Positions 8,681-17,364 of a stretch of DNA of 54,885 bases are shown piece after piece. The stretch covers positions 1-54,885 of the forward strand of contig NZ_WRXN01000022.1 in assembly GCF_009758205.1 (NCBI RefSeq), written 5' to 3'. The notes under the pieces were generated by a model, which searched no databases, had not been told where the DNA came from, and saw only the letters and a list, made by a program, of their open reading frames with translations. The DNA is from Chitinophaga tropicalis (GTDB taxonomy: Bacteria > Bacteroidota > Bacteroidia > Chitinophagales > Chitinophagaceae). Every line of letters starts with the position of its first letter. Within the stretch, counting starts at the first letter, position 1. The position numbers and the translations under genes are program-made.

Positions 8681-9973
8681 ATGGATAATATTGAATTACT
8701 ACAACATTGTTGTAGGACCATTGAAGAAAAACTTGGATGGGGAAGCGCTGACGACTGGCAGAACCAGGACTTCGAAGCGCTCAGCGCCCGTATATATGAC
8801 CATACGCAGGTAGTTCTTAGTGTAAGCACCCTGAAAAGAGTGTGGGGAAAAGTGAAGTATGAGAGCTCTCCTTCTCTAAGCACCTTAAATGCCCTCGCCG
8901 CATTTTCAGGTTATAGAGATTGGCGTGATTTCAAACAACAACAGCTTGCGGTACCTGTTGCCGGCACGGCGCTACAGAACGATCATCCTGCCGTTCAGTC
9001 TGCAGGCAGGCGTAACACCGGCTGGTATATCGTATCGGGCCTGCTGCTGATATCAGCTACTGCTGGATGGATGTATAGCAAAACAAGTACTGCCGGCATG
9101 TCCTCTCCCGTACCGGACAGCGCCCGTTTCAGTTTTTCCAGTCAGCCGCTGGCTGCCGGCATTCCCAATTCAGTGATCTTTAACTATGATGCTACCGCTG
9201 CAAAGAGTGATTCCGTGTTCATACAGCAATCATGGGACCCTTCCCGCCGTTCACGGGTGCCCGCCAATGGCCATACCTATACTTCCATCTATTATTATCC
9301 CGGTTTCTTCAAGGCTAAGCTGGTAGTTGGCAGTAAGATCGTAAAAGAGCACAATCTTATCATTCCTTCCGGTGGATGGCTGGCTGCTGTAGATCAGGAA
9401 CCAGTGCCGGCATATTTTTCAAAGGAAGAATTTATAACGGATGGAGCGCTGCATATACCAGTAGCATTAATGGAAAAAAAGAACATCCATATGCAGCCAC
9501 AGGCGCCGGAAGTGCGTTTCTATAATATCGGCGATTTCCACGGACTGAAAAACGACAACTTCATTTTTGAAACAGAACTAAAGAACGATTACAAACAGGG
9601 AGCCGCCGTTTGTCAGCGTGCTGATATTTATATTCACTGTGATGGTTCTGCCATCATTATTCCCGTGGGCATTCCCGGTTGTGTGGGAGAAATGAGCCTA
9701 CTGGCAATAGACACGGGCTTTACAGCACAACATGGTAATCTTGCCGGCTTTGGCTGTGACATGAGTGAATGGGTGAAAGTATGTTGTGAAGCCCGCAACA
9801 AACAATTACAGATATTGGTAAATGGTAAGCTGGCGTATAGCCATAACTTTGCCTCCGATGCAGCTGATATTGTAGGTGTTAGCTACCGCTTCAAAGGCGC
9901 AGGGGCTGTTAACGCTGTGAAATTCACACGCCTGAATGGGACTGTGGTGCTGGAAGATAAGTTTGGGAAATAG
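8681..9973 (+). CDS. Membrane-anchored protein with cytoplasmic HTH-like head and extracytoplasmic LamG-like domain
   Basis: 430 residues in three parts. Residues 1-90 form a helical, soluble, HTH-like domain (VSTLKRVWGKVKYESS, LNALAAFSGYRDWRDF) without signal peptide. Residues about 110-130 are a single membrane span (WYIVSGLLLISATAGWMY). The rest is predicted to be outside: a beta-sandwich (about 140-245) and a LamG-like domain (FYNIGDFHGLKNDNFIFETEL, WVKVCCEARNKQLQILVNG). By topology the N-terminus stays in the cytoplasm and the lectin-like domain faces the periplasm. Proteins with this N-terminal segment recur in Bacteroidota with varying outer domains, and their role is unknown to me. 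A sensor that links glycan binding to DNA or protein binding is a reasonable hypothesis. The start follows AT-rich DNA with TTGTTCA repeated at about 8640. Confidence 0.6.
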   Translation: MDNIELLQHCCRTIEEKLGWGSADDWQNQDFEALSARIYDHTQVVLSVSTLKRVWGKVKYESSPSLSTLNALAAFSGYRDWRDFKQQQLAVPVAGTALQNDHPAVQSAGRRNTGWYIVSGLLLISATAGWMYSKTSTAGMSSPVPDSARFSFSSQPLAAGIPNSVIFNYDATAAKSDSVFIQQSWDPSRRSRVPANGHTYTSIYYYPGFFKAKLVVGSKIVKEHNLIIPSGGWLAAVDQEPVPAYFSKEEFITDGALHIPVALMEKKNIHMQPQAPEVRFYNIGDFHGLKNDNFIFETELKNDYKQGAAVCQRADIYIHCDGSAIIIPVGIPGCVGEMSLLAIDTGFTAQHGNLAGFGCDMSEWVKVCCEARNKQLQILVNGKLAYSHNFASDAADIVGVSYRFKGAGAVNAVKFTRLNGTVVLEDKFGK

Positions 9974-10003
9974 ACATCGATCGGTAACTGATCAGATAAT
10001 GAG

Positions 10004-10032
10004 AACCGGGGTTTTACAGGCCCCGGCTTTTC
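10004..10032 (+). terminator. Terminator after the membrane LamG protein
   Basis: CCGGGG (10006-10011) pairs with CCCCGG (10021-10026), followed by CTTTTCT. Confidence 0.7.
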
Positions 10033-10094
10033 TGTTTCAGGCTTACTTTTTAGTAAGTTATTGTACAGACCAGCAAAATGTTCCAAATTGAAGT

Positions 10095-10502
10095 ATGAAA
10101 AAACTATCTCATTTCTTTACCATTGCTGGTCTGTTTATGACCACGTTATCCTTTGCTCAAACTAAGAATCAAAACATGGAAAACAACCCGAACTACAGCG
10201 TTGAAATTATCAGGTATAACATTCCTTCATCAGATCATGATGCTTTTGAAAGGGCCTATATTGAAGCAGGTAAGCTGCTGGAAGCATCTCCCTATTGTAA
10301 AGGCTACAATATCATCAAAGGGAGCGATGAACCGGATCATTATATTGTAACCATCTACTGGACCTCAGAAGCAGATCATCTTCAGAAATTCCGTAAAAGC
10401 GAACAGTTTACGGGATTCTTCCAGCTTGTAAAACCGTTTTATAATAACATACAGGAAATGAAACATTACCTGCCTCCACTGGTAAACTGGCAGAAACAAT
10501 AA
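10095..10502 (+). CDS. Exported ABM-fold (antibiotic biosynthesis monooxygenase-like) protein
   Basis: 135 residues. A signal peptide (MKKLSHFFTIAGLFMTTLSFAQ) leads into a dimeric alpha/beta-barrel ABM domain: VEIIRYNI, the helix AFERAYIEAGKLLEAS, YNIIKGSDEPDHYIVTIYWTS, and HLQKFRKSEQFTGFF. The ABM fold includes quinol monooxygenases and haem-degrading enzymes acting without cofactor. No specific substrate can be assigned, and export makes a periplasmic quinol-type or scavenging role possible. It is a single gene with its own strong terminator. Despite the family name it need not take part in the RiPP locus that starts 565 bp downstream. Confidence 0.72.
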   Translation: MKKLSHFFTIAGLFMTTLSFAQTKNQNMENNPNYSVEIIRYNIPSSDHDAFERAYIEAGKLLEASPYCKGYNIIKGSDEPDHYIVTIYWTSEADHLQKFRKSEQFTGFFQLVKPFYNNIQEMKHYLPPLVNWQKQ

Positions 10503-10510
10503 CTACTGCA

Positions 10511-10545
10511 AAGCCGGTATCCTTTAACGATACCGGCTATTTCCA
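10511..10545 (+). terminator. Terminator after the ABM gene
   Basis: AGCCGGTATC / GATACCGGCT, perfect 10-bp stem with a 7-base loop, followed by ATTTCC. Confidence 0.75.
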
Positions 10546-11066
10546 TTCCTATTCCTGCAGTTTTACGATCCGTTCATAATATTCTCTTATGTATCCCATA
10601 ATGCAATTATAATTAGACTATAACAGGAAATGCTGCATTTAAAAAGGACTTTGGATATATCAGGTGCAGCATTCCTGCATTGGGTTTTATTTTAAAGTTT
10701 CTTTTTTTAGAATAGAAAAAAAAATTTTCTACTCTAAGAATTTTTTTTCTAACTTCATCTTACTGAAGAAGATGCCCAATGGAGGAAGTATAATCTCAAT
10801 TTAACTATAACATTTCTGAACCGGACGATTGTATCAAACCCTAAGAATTGGCTATGTTACCCTAGCATTATTCCTTTTACATTCAGACTAAAACTTTAGA
10901 AGCACTATTGTAGACTATACCTCTTAACAAATGGCTTAGATCATTTGCGGTAATACTTTTATCTGTCAAAGAAAGTTTCCAGGAATTTTATTGGTCCCTG
11001 TATACATTCCTTTGCTGCAAAGTACCTGCCGGTCATTACATCAAACAATAATCATAATAAAAGAAG
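10546..11066. other. Long leader/intergenic region before the RiPP operon
   Basis: 520 bp without a recognisable gene. It must contain the promoter of the outer membrane barrel gene at 11067. The main structure is the A/T hairpin at 10707-10748. A second small inverted repeat (CATCTT-ACTG-AAGATG type, about 10757-10773) lies close behind it. Short ORFs here are under 15 codons and not supported. Confidence 0.4.
10707..10748 (+). terminator. AT-only hairpin with T-run in the RiPP leader
   Basis: TTAGAATAGAAAA (10707-10719) pairs with TTTTCTACTCTAA (10725-10737) with one mismatch, followed by eight T at 10741-10748. The form is that of a terminator or a leader RNA structure, but it belongs to no visible gene: the ABM gene has its own terminator 160 bp earlier. 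It may end a small RNA or attenuate the operon. Confidence 0.4.
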
Positions 11067-13421
11067 ATGAGCAAACTGATTGCACTGATTGCAATTGAAC
11101 TAGTCATGTTGTTCAGCAATAACATATTTGGGCAAATCAAAATTTCAGGTAGAGTGACAGACAGCGCCTACCAGATTGTGGAATATGCAACTATTGAGTT
11201 GAGCAGAGATAGTATTCATGTCCTGAAATCTTTTTCAGATAGTACGGGCAATTATTCTCTGACCAACATCCGGCCAGGCAGTTACCGGTTAGTAAGCAGT
11301 TATCTGGGCAACAGGCAATATGAGTTAAATTTCATTCTGACCCGGGATACCACTATTGATATCAGGTTTGCAGCCAGCACTTCTAAAGATTTACAGGCTA
11401 TTACAGTGAAAGCAAAGGTTATTGAGCGGGTGGGTGATAAACTATACTTTAACGTTGAAAACAGCATCATTTCCAAAGGCTTTAACGGTATAGATGTTCT
11501 GCAACGAAGCCCAAAACTGAATGTCAGTACGGATGGGGGGATCATGCTGAATAACAGGGCCGCTACTGTATTGATCAACGGCAGAAAAACCAGCCTGGCC
11601 GGTGCTGAGTTAAATAGCTATTTGTCCAGCCTCAACTCAGAAGACATTAAACGTATTGAGATACAGGAAATGGCATCAGCAGAACTTGATGCCACTTCAG
11701 CAGGAGGCGTTATCAACATCGTTTCAAAGAAAATACCCAACGGTTTCAGGGCAATAGCCAAAACTTCCTACCTGTTCAGAAAAGAAGAATATGGTACTTA
11801 TAATGGCAGTCTGGGCCTGAACTATAGCGCAGCGAAATGGACAATGTATTCAAATCTGAATTATTCCAGGAACCGCGATCTGGGAAGATCCACCAGTGCT
11901 TTTAATTACAATACAGGAGTTAAAAATACCTATCTGGAAAAATTTGATGCGGATGATAATGACCTGAGCTGGAGAACAGGCCTCCTTTTATATCCTGACA
12001 AAAGGAATGAACTGGGTATTGAAGGATATGTCAATAATAACAAAGCTGTTTATGATGGCTACGGTAATCAGCAGCTGACAAGGCACAATTCAACAGATGT
12101 AAACAGTAAAATACATTCTGTTTCGGCTTTTAAGAACCGCCTCTGGTACATTACGCTCAATTACACCTATAAAACTGACGGGCAGGGAAGTACCCTGAAA
12201 TTCATTGGCGATGTAGGAAGAAACAAAAGCCTCCCATCCAACAACGTTGAAACAAACTACCCGGATGATCCTGAAAGGAGCAGCTACTATACTTATAATA
12301 CAACTGCCCTGTCAGATTATTATACTTTACAGGCTGACTGGATCCAGAAGATCGGGAGTAACACAGAGCTTCAGTCAGGATTAAAATATGGGAACGTTAA
12401 GCGGAATAATGAACTGACACCAAAGTTTCTTAAAGACGACCATTGGATAATTGATGAAGGTCAACGCCAGGATTTTGACAACCGGGAAAACATTATTGCA
12501 GGATACCTTAGTGCCGGCAAGCAGTGGAACAAGCATTATGTAAAAGCAGGGTTGCGCGTCGAAAATACAGATATTAAAGGCCTGAACAGAATCAACTCAA
12601 AAAATGTAAAACAGAACTATACCAGGCTTTTCCCAAGTCTTTATTACAAATATGACCTGAAGGAAGACAGAAGCCTTTCAGCCTCTTATAAAAGAAGCAT
12701 CACAAGGCCTTCTTTTGCAGATCTGAATCCCTACGTCGTGAAACAGAACGATTACCTGTACCTTACAGGAAATCCATATCTGCAGCCTTTGTATATGGAT
12801 ATGGCAGAACTGGGCCTGGACTATCCCAATCAGTCTATCTCAGTTTTTGGCAGAAAAACCACTAATACCATACAGGGCGCCTATTATACTGACAGCGCAC
12901 TTGTTAATTATTTCCAGCCACAGAACTTCGGCAAATTCTATGAAACAGGTATTGATTACTACTATAACAGAGACATTACCAAATGGCTGTACGCCAGCGT
13001 AAGTACAGGAATATTCTACAATTCATTTAAAGACATTGCGGGTATCAGCACATCCGGCACCTCATTTTATAACAACATATACATACAGCTTAACCCAGTC
13101 CCAACCTGGACAGTAGAATTATTTAACAACTATCAGCATCGCTATAAAAACAAGAACCTATCAGGAGAGCCTAAATATAAAACAGATGTTTCCATAAGAA
13201 AATCATTTAAACAGAATATTATCCTGAGTTTCAGGGCAAACGACATTTTCAATACAAGAATAGACGAGAACCTTTCCTTCTACAAAGATTTCACTTCTTA
13301 TTACCGCCTGAAAAGATTAACCAGGAGCTTCATCATTTCTATCCAGTACACCTTTGACAATAAGAAAAAGATTAATACCAGGACCATAAAATCTGACAAT
13401 GAAACCAGACAAAGACTTTGA
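11067..13421 (+). CDS. Outer membrane beta-barrel receptor (TonB-receptor-like) of the RiPP locus
   Basis: 784 residues. After a signal peptide (about 1-22, ending IFGQ) come a carboxypeptidase-regulatory-like beta-sandwich (KISGRVTDS...; 24-105) and a plug-like domain (VINGRKTSLAG, LNSEDIKRIEIQE, SAGGVINIVSKK; about 130-225). A large outer membrane barrel with frequent Y/F/W and alternating strands follows and ends ...IISIQYTFDNKKKIN. The GG-V-I-N-I motif is the classic end of a TonB-receptor plug, although no TonB box was seen. It is the first gene of the operon, 83 bp before the precursor gene. Such barrels sit at RiPP loci of Bacteroidota; a role in export, uptake or self-recognition of the peptide is inference. 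AAAGAAG precedes the ATG. Confidence 0.75.
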   Translation: MSKLIALIAIELVMLFSNNIFGQIKISGRVTDSAYQIVEYATIELSRDSIHVLKSFSDSTGNYSLTNIRPGSYRLVSSYLGNRQYELNFILTRDTTIDIRFAASTSKDLQAITVKAKVIERVGDKLYFNVENSIISKGFNGIDVLQRSPKLNVSTDGGIMLNNRAATVLINGRKTSLAGAELNSYLSSLNSEDIKRIEIQEMASAELDATSAGGVINIVSKKIPNGFRAIAKTSYLFRKEEYGTYNGSLGLNYSAAKWTMYSNLNYSRNRDLGRSTSAFNYNTGVKNTYLEKFDADDNDLSWRTGLLLYPDKRNELGIEGYVNNNKAVYDGYGNQQLTRHNSTDVNSKIHSVSAFKNRLWYITLNYTYKTDGQGSTLKFIGDVGRNKSLPSNNVETNYPDDPERSSYYTYNTTALSDYYTLQADWIQKIGSNTELQSGLKYGNVKRNNELTPKFLKDDHWIIDEGQRQDFDNRENIIAGYLSAGKQWNKHYVKAGLRVENTDIKGLNRINSKNVKQNYTRLFPSLYYKYDLKEDRSLSASYKRSITRPSFADLNPYVVKQNDYLYLTGNPYLQPLYMDMAELGLDYPNQSISVFGRKTTNTIQGAYYTDSALVNYFQPQNFGKFYETGIDYYYNRDITKWLYASVSTGIFYNSFKDIAGISTSGTSFYNNIYIQLNPVPTWTVELFNNYQHRYKNKNLSGEPKYKTDVSIRKSFKQNIILSFRANDIFNTRIDENLSFYKDFTSYYRLKRLTRSFIISIQYTFDNKKKINTRTIKSDNETRQRL

Positions 13422-13504
13422 CTATATAAAGTAAAAGACGTTGCAACAAGGAGGCCGCTGAAAATCCTGAATAGAGTAAGCATAATCTCTAAAAACCCAA
13501 AAAA

Positions 13505-13687
13505 ATGAAAGGTAAAATCAATTTAAAAGGACTGGAGAAAAAAGTTACTCCCCTGAAACAAAATGAGCAAGGTAAACTAAAAGGCGGTTTCTCTGCATTT
13601 GCCCCTAGTACTGTAATTGTTAAAGACCCCGTGAATGTAAACGTTGACGTGGCATCTGGACATGCTTGCGCCTGCGCCTGCAAATGA
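13505..13687 (+). CDS. RiPP precursor peptide (GG leader, C-terminal triple-Cys core)
   Basis: A 60-residue precursor. Residues 1-28 are a charged leader (KGKINLKGLEKK...LKQNEQGKLKGG) resembling Bacteroidetes natural-product leaders and ending in a GG pair at 27-28, the cut site for C39 peptidases. The predicted core is 29-60: hydrophobic FSAFAPSTVIVKDP, a repetitive VNVNVDV stretch, then SGHACACACK with Cys at 55, 57 and 59. A radical SAM enzyme and a C39 exporter follow at once, which makes the precursor call firm. Alternating Cys suggests thioether or other Cys-based cross-links, or metal binding; the chemistry is not proven. The antisense ORF here is a shadow of the same repetitive DNA. 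Confidence 0.88.
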   Translation: MKGKINLKGLEKKVTPLKQNEQGKLKGGFSAFAPSTVIVKDPVNVNVDVASGHACACACK

Positions 13688-13698
13688 TCCTAACCTTT

Positions 13699-13732
13699 AA
13701 GGCCGGTCTTGGAGAACTAAGACCGGTCTTCT
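13699..13732 (+). terminator. Partial terminator/attenuator between precursor and maturase
   Basis: CCGGTCTT (13703-13710) pairs with AAGACCGG (13719-13726) and further with flanking G·T pairs, followed by TCTTCTTT. Hairpins just after RiPP precursor genes commonly keep precursor transcripts more abundant than those of the downstream enzymes. Confidence 0.7.
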
Positions 13733-13760
13733 TTGAACTAAGACTTCTAAACTTAATCAT

Positions 13761-15062
13761 ATGAAATTAAGCAGATTTAATACAGCTGTTCCTTATGGAG
13801 AAGAAATAGTTTACCATAACTCGTATACGAACAAATTCCTCCTGATTGATAGCTTCCTTTATGAGCTGGTCTCTGCAGGGAAAACACCCGCAGCCCTGGA
13901 AGAATTAAAGGAGATCCATCAGGAGTTTTTCGATGCACTGGTTGAATATGGATTTATAGTGGAGAACGATACCGATGAACTCCAAAATGTAAGAAACCTG
14001 ATAGATTCTGTCGATAACCAGGACAACTATTTTCATCTGATTGTCAATCCAACCATGAATTGCAATTTCAGCTGCTGGTATTGCTATGAAAACCATGAAA
14101 AAAAATCAAAGATCACCGATGAGGTTATTGATAAGATTGAATTGTTGCTGGAAAATATCTTTACTCAGAACCCAAAGCTGGAAAAGCTCAGTTTATCCTT
14201 CTTTGGCGGAGAACCGCTTTTGTTCTATAATAAGATGAGTGAACTCATGAAAAAGGCAAAAGCCATTACAGACAAATACGGTAAAGAACTGCTGATTTCA
14301 ATTACCTCAAATGGCCTGCTCATAGACCAGGAAATTATAGAGGAGCTGAAAGGATATAATGTGGGAGGGTTTCAGATCACCCTTGATGGAAACAGGGAAA
14401 AACATGACCTGGTACGTTTTGTATCAAAAAGCAAGGGATCATACGACAAAATCATTGCTAATGTAAAAGCTCTTGCAAGAAATGGGTTTGTGATCACCCT
14501 AAGGATCAATTTTACAAAAGAAAATCTCATAGGACTTGAAGATGTGATAGACGATCTGGCTGATCTGACAGTGGAAGAGAAAAAAATGATCTCATTATCC
14601 ATGCAAAAGGTGTTCCAGGAACCCGGTACCCCGGAACTCGTAGAGAGTGTAGCCATTTTTAAAGAATACGCAAAAAAGAACCATATCCATCACCGGAGCG
14701 CAGTACTGGCTGACACTGTAAGAAGCTCCTGCTATGCTGATAAAAAAAATGAAGCCGTAATAAACTATAATGGCGATGTATATAAATGTAATGCCCGGGA
14801 CTTTAACCAGAAGAACAAGGAAGGCGTACTGAATGAAAAGGGAGAAATAATATGGAATGAACAGCATAATAAAAGGCTGATACCTAAACTAACCAACAAG
14901 CCCTGCCTGGAATGTTCAATATTGCCGATCTGTGGCGGCGGTTGCAGTCAAATGATCATTGAGAATATAGGCAAGGACTATTGCGTACATGAATTTGATG
15001 AAGACAGTAAAAAACGGCTTGTACTGGAAATGTTCTTAGATCAGGAAACACAATTAATTTGA
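13761..15062 (+). CDS. Radical SAM/SPASM peptide maturase
   Basis: 433 residues. Residues 1-90 are a small N-terminal domain like the peptide-recognition segment of SPASM maturases. The radical SAM core has Cys101, Cys105 and Cys108 (MNCNFSCWYCYE), which bind the 4Fe-4S cluster that cleaves S-adenosylmethionine. FFGGEPLL (about 148-155) and ITSNG (181-185) are standard barrel motifs. The C-terminal SPASM region holds Cys324, 343, 382, 385, 391, 395 and 408 (CLECSILPICGGGC), enough for auxiliary clusters. Such enzymes make thioether, C-C or epimer modifications on RiPP cores; here the likely substrate is the 60-aa peptide encoded just upstream. It is separated from the exporter gene by 1 bp, so the two are surely co-transcribed. 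Confidence 0.9.
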   Translation: MKLSRFNTAVPYGEEIVYHNSYTNKFLLIDSFLYELVSAGKTPAALEELKEIHQEFFDALVEYGFIVENDTDELQNVRNLIDSVDNQDNYFHLIVNPTMNCNFSCWYCYENHEKKSKITDEVIDKIELLLENIFTQNPKLEKLSLSFFGGEPLLFYNKMSELMKKAKAITDKYGKELLISITSNGLLIDQEIIEELKGYNVGGFQITLDGNREKHDLVRFVSKSKGSYDKIIANVKALARNGFVITLRINFTKENLIGLEDVIDDLADLTVEEKKMISLSMQKVFQEPGTPELVESVAIFKEYAKKNHIHHRSAVLADTVRSSCYADKKNEAVINYNGDVYKCNARDFNQKNKEGVLNEKGEIIWNEQHNKRLIPKLTNKPCLECSILPICGGGCSQMIIENIGKDYCVHEFDEDSKKRLVLEMFLDQETQLI

Positions 15063-15063
15063 A

Positions 15064-17262
15064 ATGACCTTTTCCCCTCAACACGATCAGATGGATTGCG
15101 GGCCTGCTTGCCTGGCAATGGTGGCATCCTGTCATGGTAAGATCTATGGTCTGAGCTATTTGCGGGAGTATTCATTTATATCCCGGGAAGGGGTATCTCT
15201 TTTGGGGATCAGCGAAGCAGCTCAGCGTATTGGCATGGAAACATTAACAGGCAAGCTTACTCCTGATATGCTTGCGGAAAAAGATACCCCGCTTCCCGCC
15301 ATCCTGCATTGGAACCAAAACCATTTTGTAGTACTCTGCAAAGTGCAAAAGCGTCTGTTTACAGGGAAAACATATTTTAAGATAGCAGATCCTGCCCATG
15401 GTCTCATTACTTTATCACAGGAACGTTTTGAGAAGAACTGGATTTCTGATGATGGTGAAGGCGTAGCACTTTTCCTGCAGCCTACTGACAACTTTTATAA
15501 CCAGGATCCACCAAAAGAAAACAATGCATCACTCCGTTACCTGTTTAGTTATCTGATCCCGTATAAACGTTCTTTAATATCAATGTTATTGCTGCTGCTG
15601 CTGGGCTCCGGCATTTCACTGATATTTCCGTTCCTTACCCAGAACCTGATCGACAAAGGAGTAAACGGGAAAGACCTCAACTTCATCACCCTTATATTAC
15701 TGGCGCAACTGGGTCTGTACTTCGGTAGCCTTATGATGGAACTGTTGCGTAACTGGATCATGATGATAGTAGGAACAAAGATTAATATTCAGATCATTTC
15801 AGACTTCCTGAAAAAGCTGTTAAAATTGCCCATCAAGTTCTTTGATACAAAATTAATGGGCGATTTCAACCAGCGTATTTCTGACCATGACCGCATAGAA
15901 TCTTTCCTTACCTCCCAGAGCCTGCTTACCTTCTTCTCCATGATCACTTTCATGGTCTTTTTTGGGGTGCTCTGGTACTACAATCCCCAACTGTTGTTCG
16001 TTTACCTGGGACTTAGCGTAGTGGCGGTCCTATGGTCATTGTTCTGGTTGAAAAAGAGGAAAATACTGGATTATTTCCGTTTCCAGATGCGTAGTGAAAA
16101 CCAGGAGTCTATTTATGAAATGATGAGTGGGGTTACGGAGATGAAACTGAATCAATTTGAAGAATATAAAAGAAATGAATGGGAAAAAATACAGCACAAA
16201 ATATTTAAGATCAATATCCGTATCCTCAAGCTCAACCAGGTACAGTTATCCGGCTTTGAACTGCTCAACCAGCTTAAGAACATCCTTGTTACCTTTCTGG
16301 CTGCATCACTGGTAATAAAAGAACAAATGACCCTGGGCGCATTGTTGAGCGTATCATACATTATTGGTCAGATGAACTCGCCTATTAATCAGCTGATGAG
16401 TTTCTTCCGCTCCCTGCAGGATGCCAGACTGAGCCTGGCCCGGCTTAACGAGATACAGCATCACAAAGAAGAAGAAGAGAGCAGTCTTAAAGATAAGATC
16501 CTGATGGGCAGTCCTTCTGACAACCTGGACTTCCAGCTATCGGGTGTTGATTTTCAATATGAAGGCCCCAGCTCTCCATTTGTTCTGAAAAATATTTACC
16601 TCCACATACCACAGGGAAAAGTCACGGCTATTGTCGGCGCAAGCGGCAGTGGTAAAACCACCCTCATGAAACTACTGCTGAAGTTCTATGAACCGGTGAA
16701 CGGCCATATCTTCCTGGGAGACGCTCCGTTGAACGAGGTATCACACCTGTGGCTGCGCAGGAACAGTGGTGTGGTATTGCAGGATGGTTTTATTTTCGGA
16801 GATACCATAGAAAGGAATATTGTCTGTGGCGATGAACATATTGATGAAGAAAAGCTGCAGCAGGCATTGCATATCGCCAATATCCAGTCATTCATTGCAA
16901 GCCTGCCGCTGGGGCTGAATACTAAGATCGGCTCTTCAGGTAACGGTCTTTCCGGCGGACAGAGGCAAAGGATCCTGATAGCCCGTGCAGTATATAAGAA
17001 TCCGCAATTTCTCTTCCTTGATGAAGCGACATCTGCACTGGACGCTGAAAATGAAAAGGTCATCCATAACAACCTTCAATCCTTTTTTACCGGAAAAACA
17101 GTGGTGATCATTGCCCACAGGCTTTCTACCGTCAAAAATGCTGACCAGATCATTGTATTGAGAGATGGGCAGATCGTGGAGAGCGGTACGCACAATGAAC
17201 TGGTAGCCACAAAAATGAATTATTACAACCTGGTAAAGAACCAGCTGGAGCTGGGAACATAG
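15064..17262 (+). CDS. Peptidase-containing ABC exporter (C39 peptidase, PCAT)
   Basis: 732 residues; cleaves the GG leader and exports the core peptide. The N-terminal C39 cysteine peptidase has Cys12 (DQMDCGPACLAM), His87 (NQNHFVVL) and Asp109 (IADPAHG). An exporter transmembrane region with several helices spans about 155-440. The nucleotide-binding domain has Walker A GASGSGKTT, signature LSGGQRQR and Walker B FLFLDEATSALD. The full set of catalytic residues indicates an active protease and transporter, and the length is normal for PCATs. No HlyD-type adaptor is encoded next to it, unlike many bacteriocin loci. It is the last gene of the operon before a strong terminator. It also could process other GG peptides from the genome. 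Confidence 0.92.
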   Translation: MTFSPQHDQMDCGPACLAMVASCHGKIYGLSYLREYSFISREGVSLLGISEAAQRIGMETLTGKLTPDMLAEKDTPLPAILHWNQNHFVVLCKVQKRLFTGKTYFKIADPAHGLITLSQERFEKNWISDDGEGVALFLQPTDNFYNQDPPKENNASLRYLFSYLIPYKRSLISMLLLLLLGSGISLIFPFLTQNLIDKGVNGKDLNFITLILLAQLGLYFGSLMMELLRNWIMMIVGTKINIQIISDFLKKLLKLPIKFFDTKLMGDFNQRISDHDRIESFLTSQSLLTFFSMITFMVFFGVLWYYNPQLLFVYLGLSVVAVLWSLFWLKKRKILDYFRFQMRSENQESIYEMMSGVTEMKLNQFEEYKRNEWEKIQHKIFKINIRILKLNQVQLSGFELLNQLKNILVTFLAASLVIKEQMTLGALLSVSYIIGQMNSPINQLMSFFRSLQDARLSLARLNEIQHHKEEEESSLKDKILMGSPSDNLDFQLSGVDFQYEGPSSPFVLKNIYLHIPQGKVTAIVGASGSGKTTLMKLLLKFYEPVNGHIFLGDAPLNEVSHLWLRRNSGVVLQDGFIFGDTIERNIVCGDEHIDEEKLQQALHIANIQSFIASLPLGLNTKIGSSGNGLSGGQRQRILIARAVYKNPQFLFLDEATSALDAENEKVIHNNLQSFFTGKTVVIIAHRLSTVKNADQIIVLRDGQIVESGTHNELVATKMNYYNLVKNQLELGT

Positions 17263-17277
17263 TCGTAATCCCGTCAA

Positions 17278-17314
17278 AAAAAATCGCTTTTACCAAAGGC
17301 AAAAGCGATTTTCT
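17278..17314. terminator. Bidirectional terminator between PCAT and SRPBCC genes
   Basis: AAAATCGCTTTT / AAAAGCGATTTT with loop ACCAAAGGC, flanked by A-run and T-run, between convergent genes. Confidence 0.8.
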
Positions 17315-17364
17315 GAAGAATTTAATTGCTACAGTTGTACAGGTGGTGATTTTTTGAAAATATG

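Noticed and set aside
10095..10502. Antibiotic biosynthesis gene linked to the RiPP operon
   Set aside because: The family name is historical; the gene has its own terminator and a 565-bp gap to the operon.
13489..13683. 64-codon antisense ORF opposite the precursor gene
   Set aside because: Its residues mirror the repetitive VNVNVDV and CACAC codons of the sense strand.
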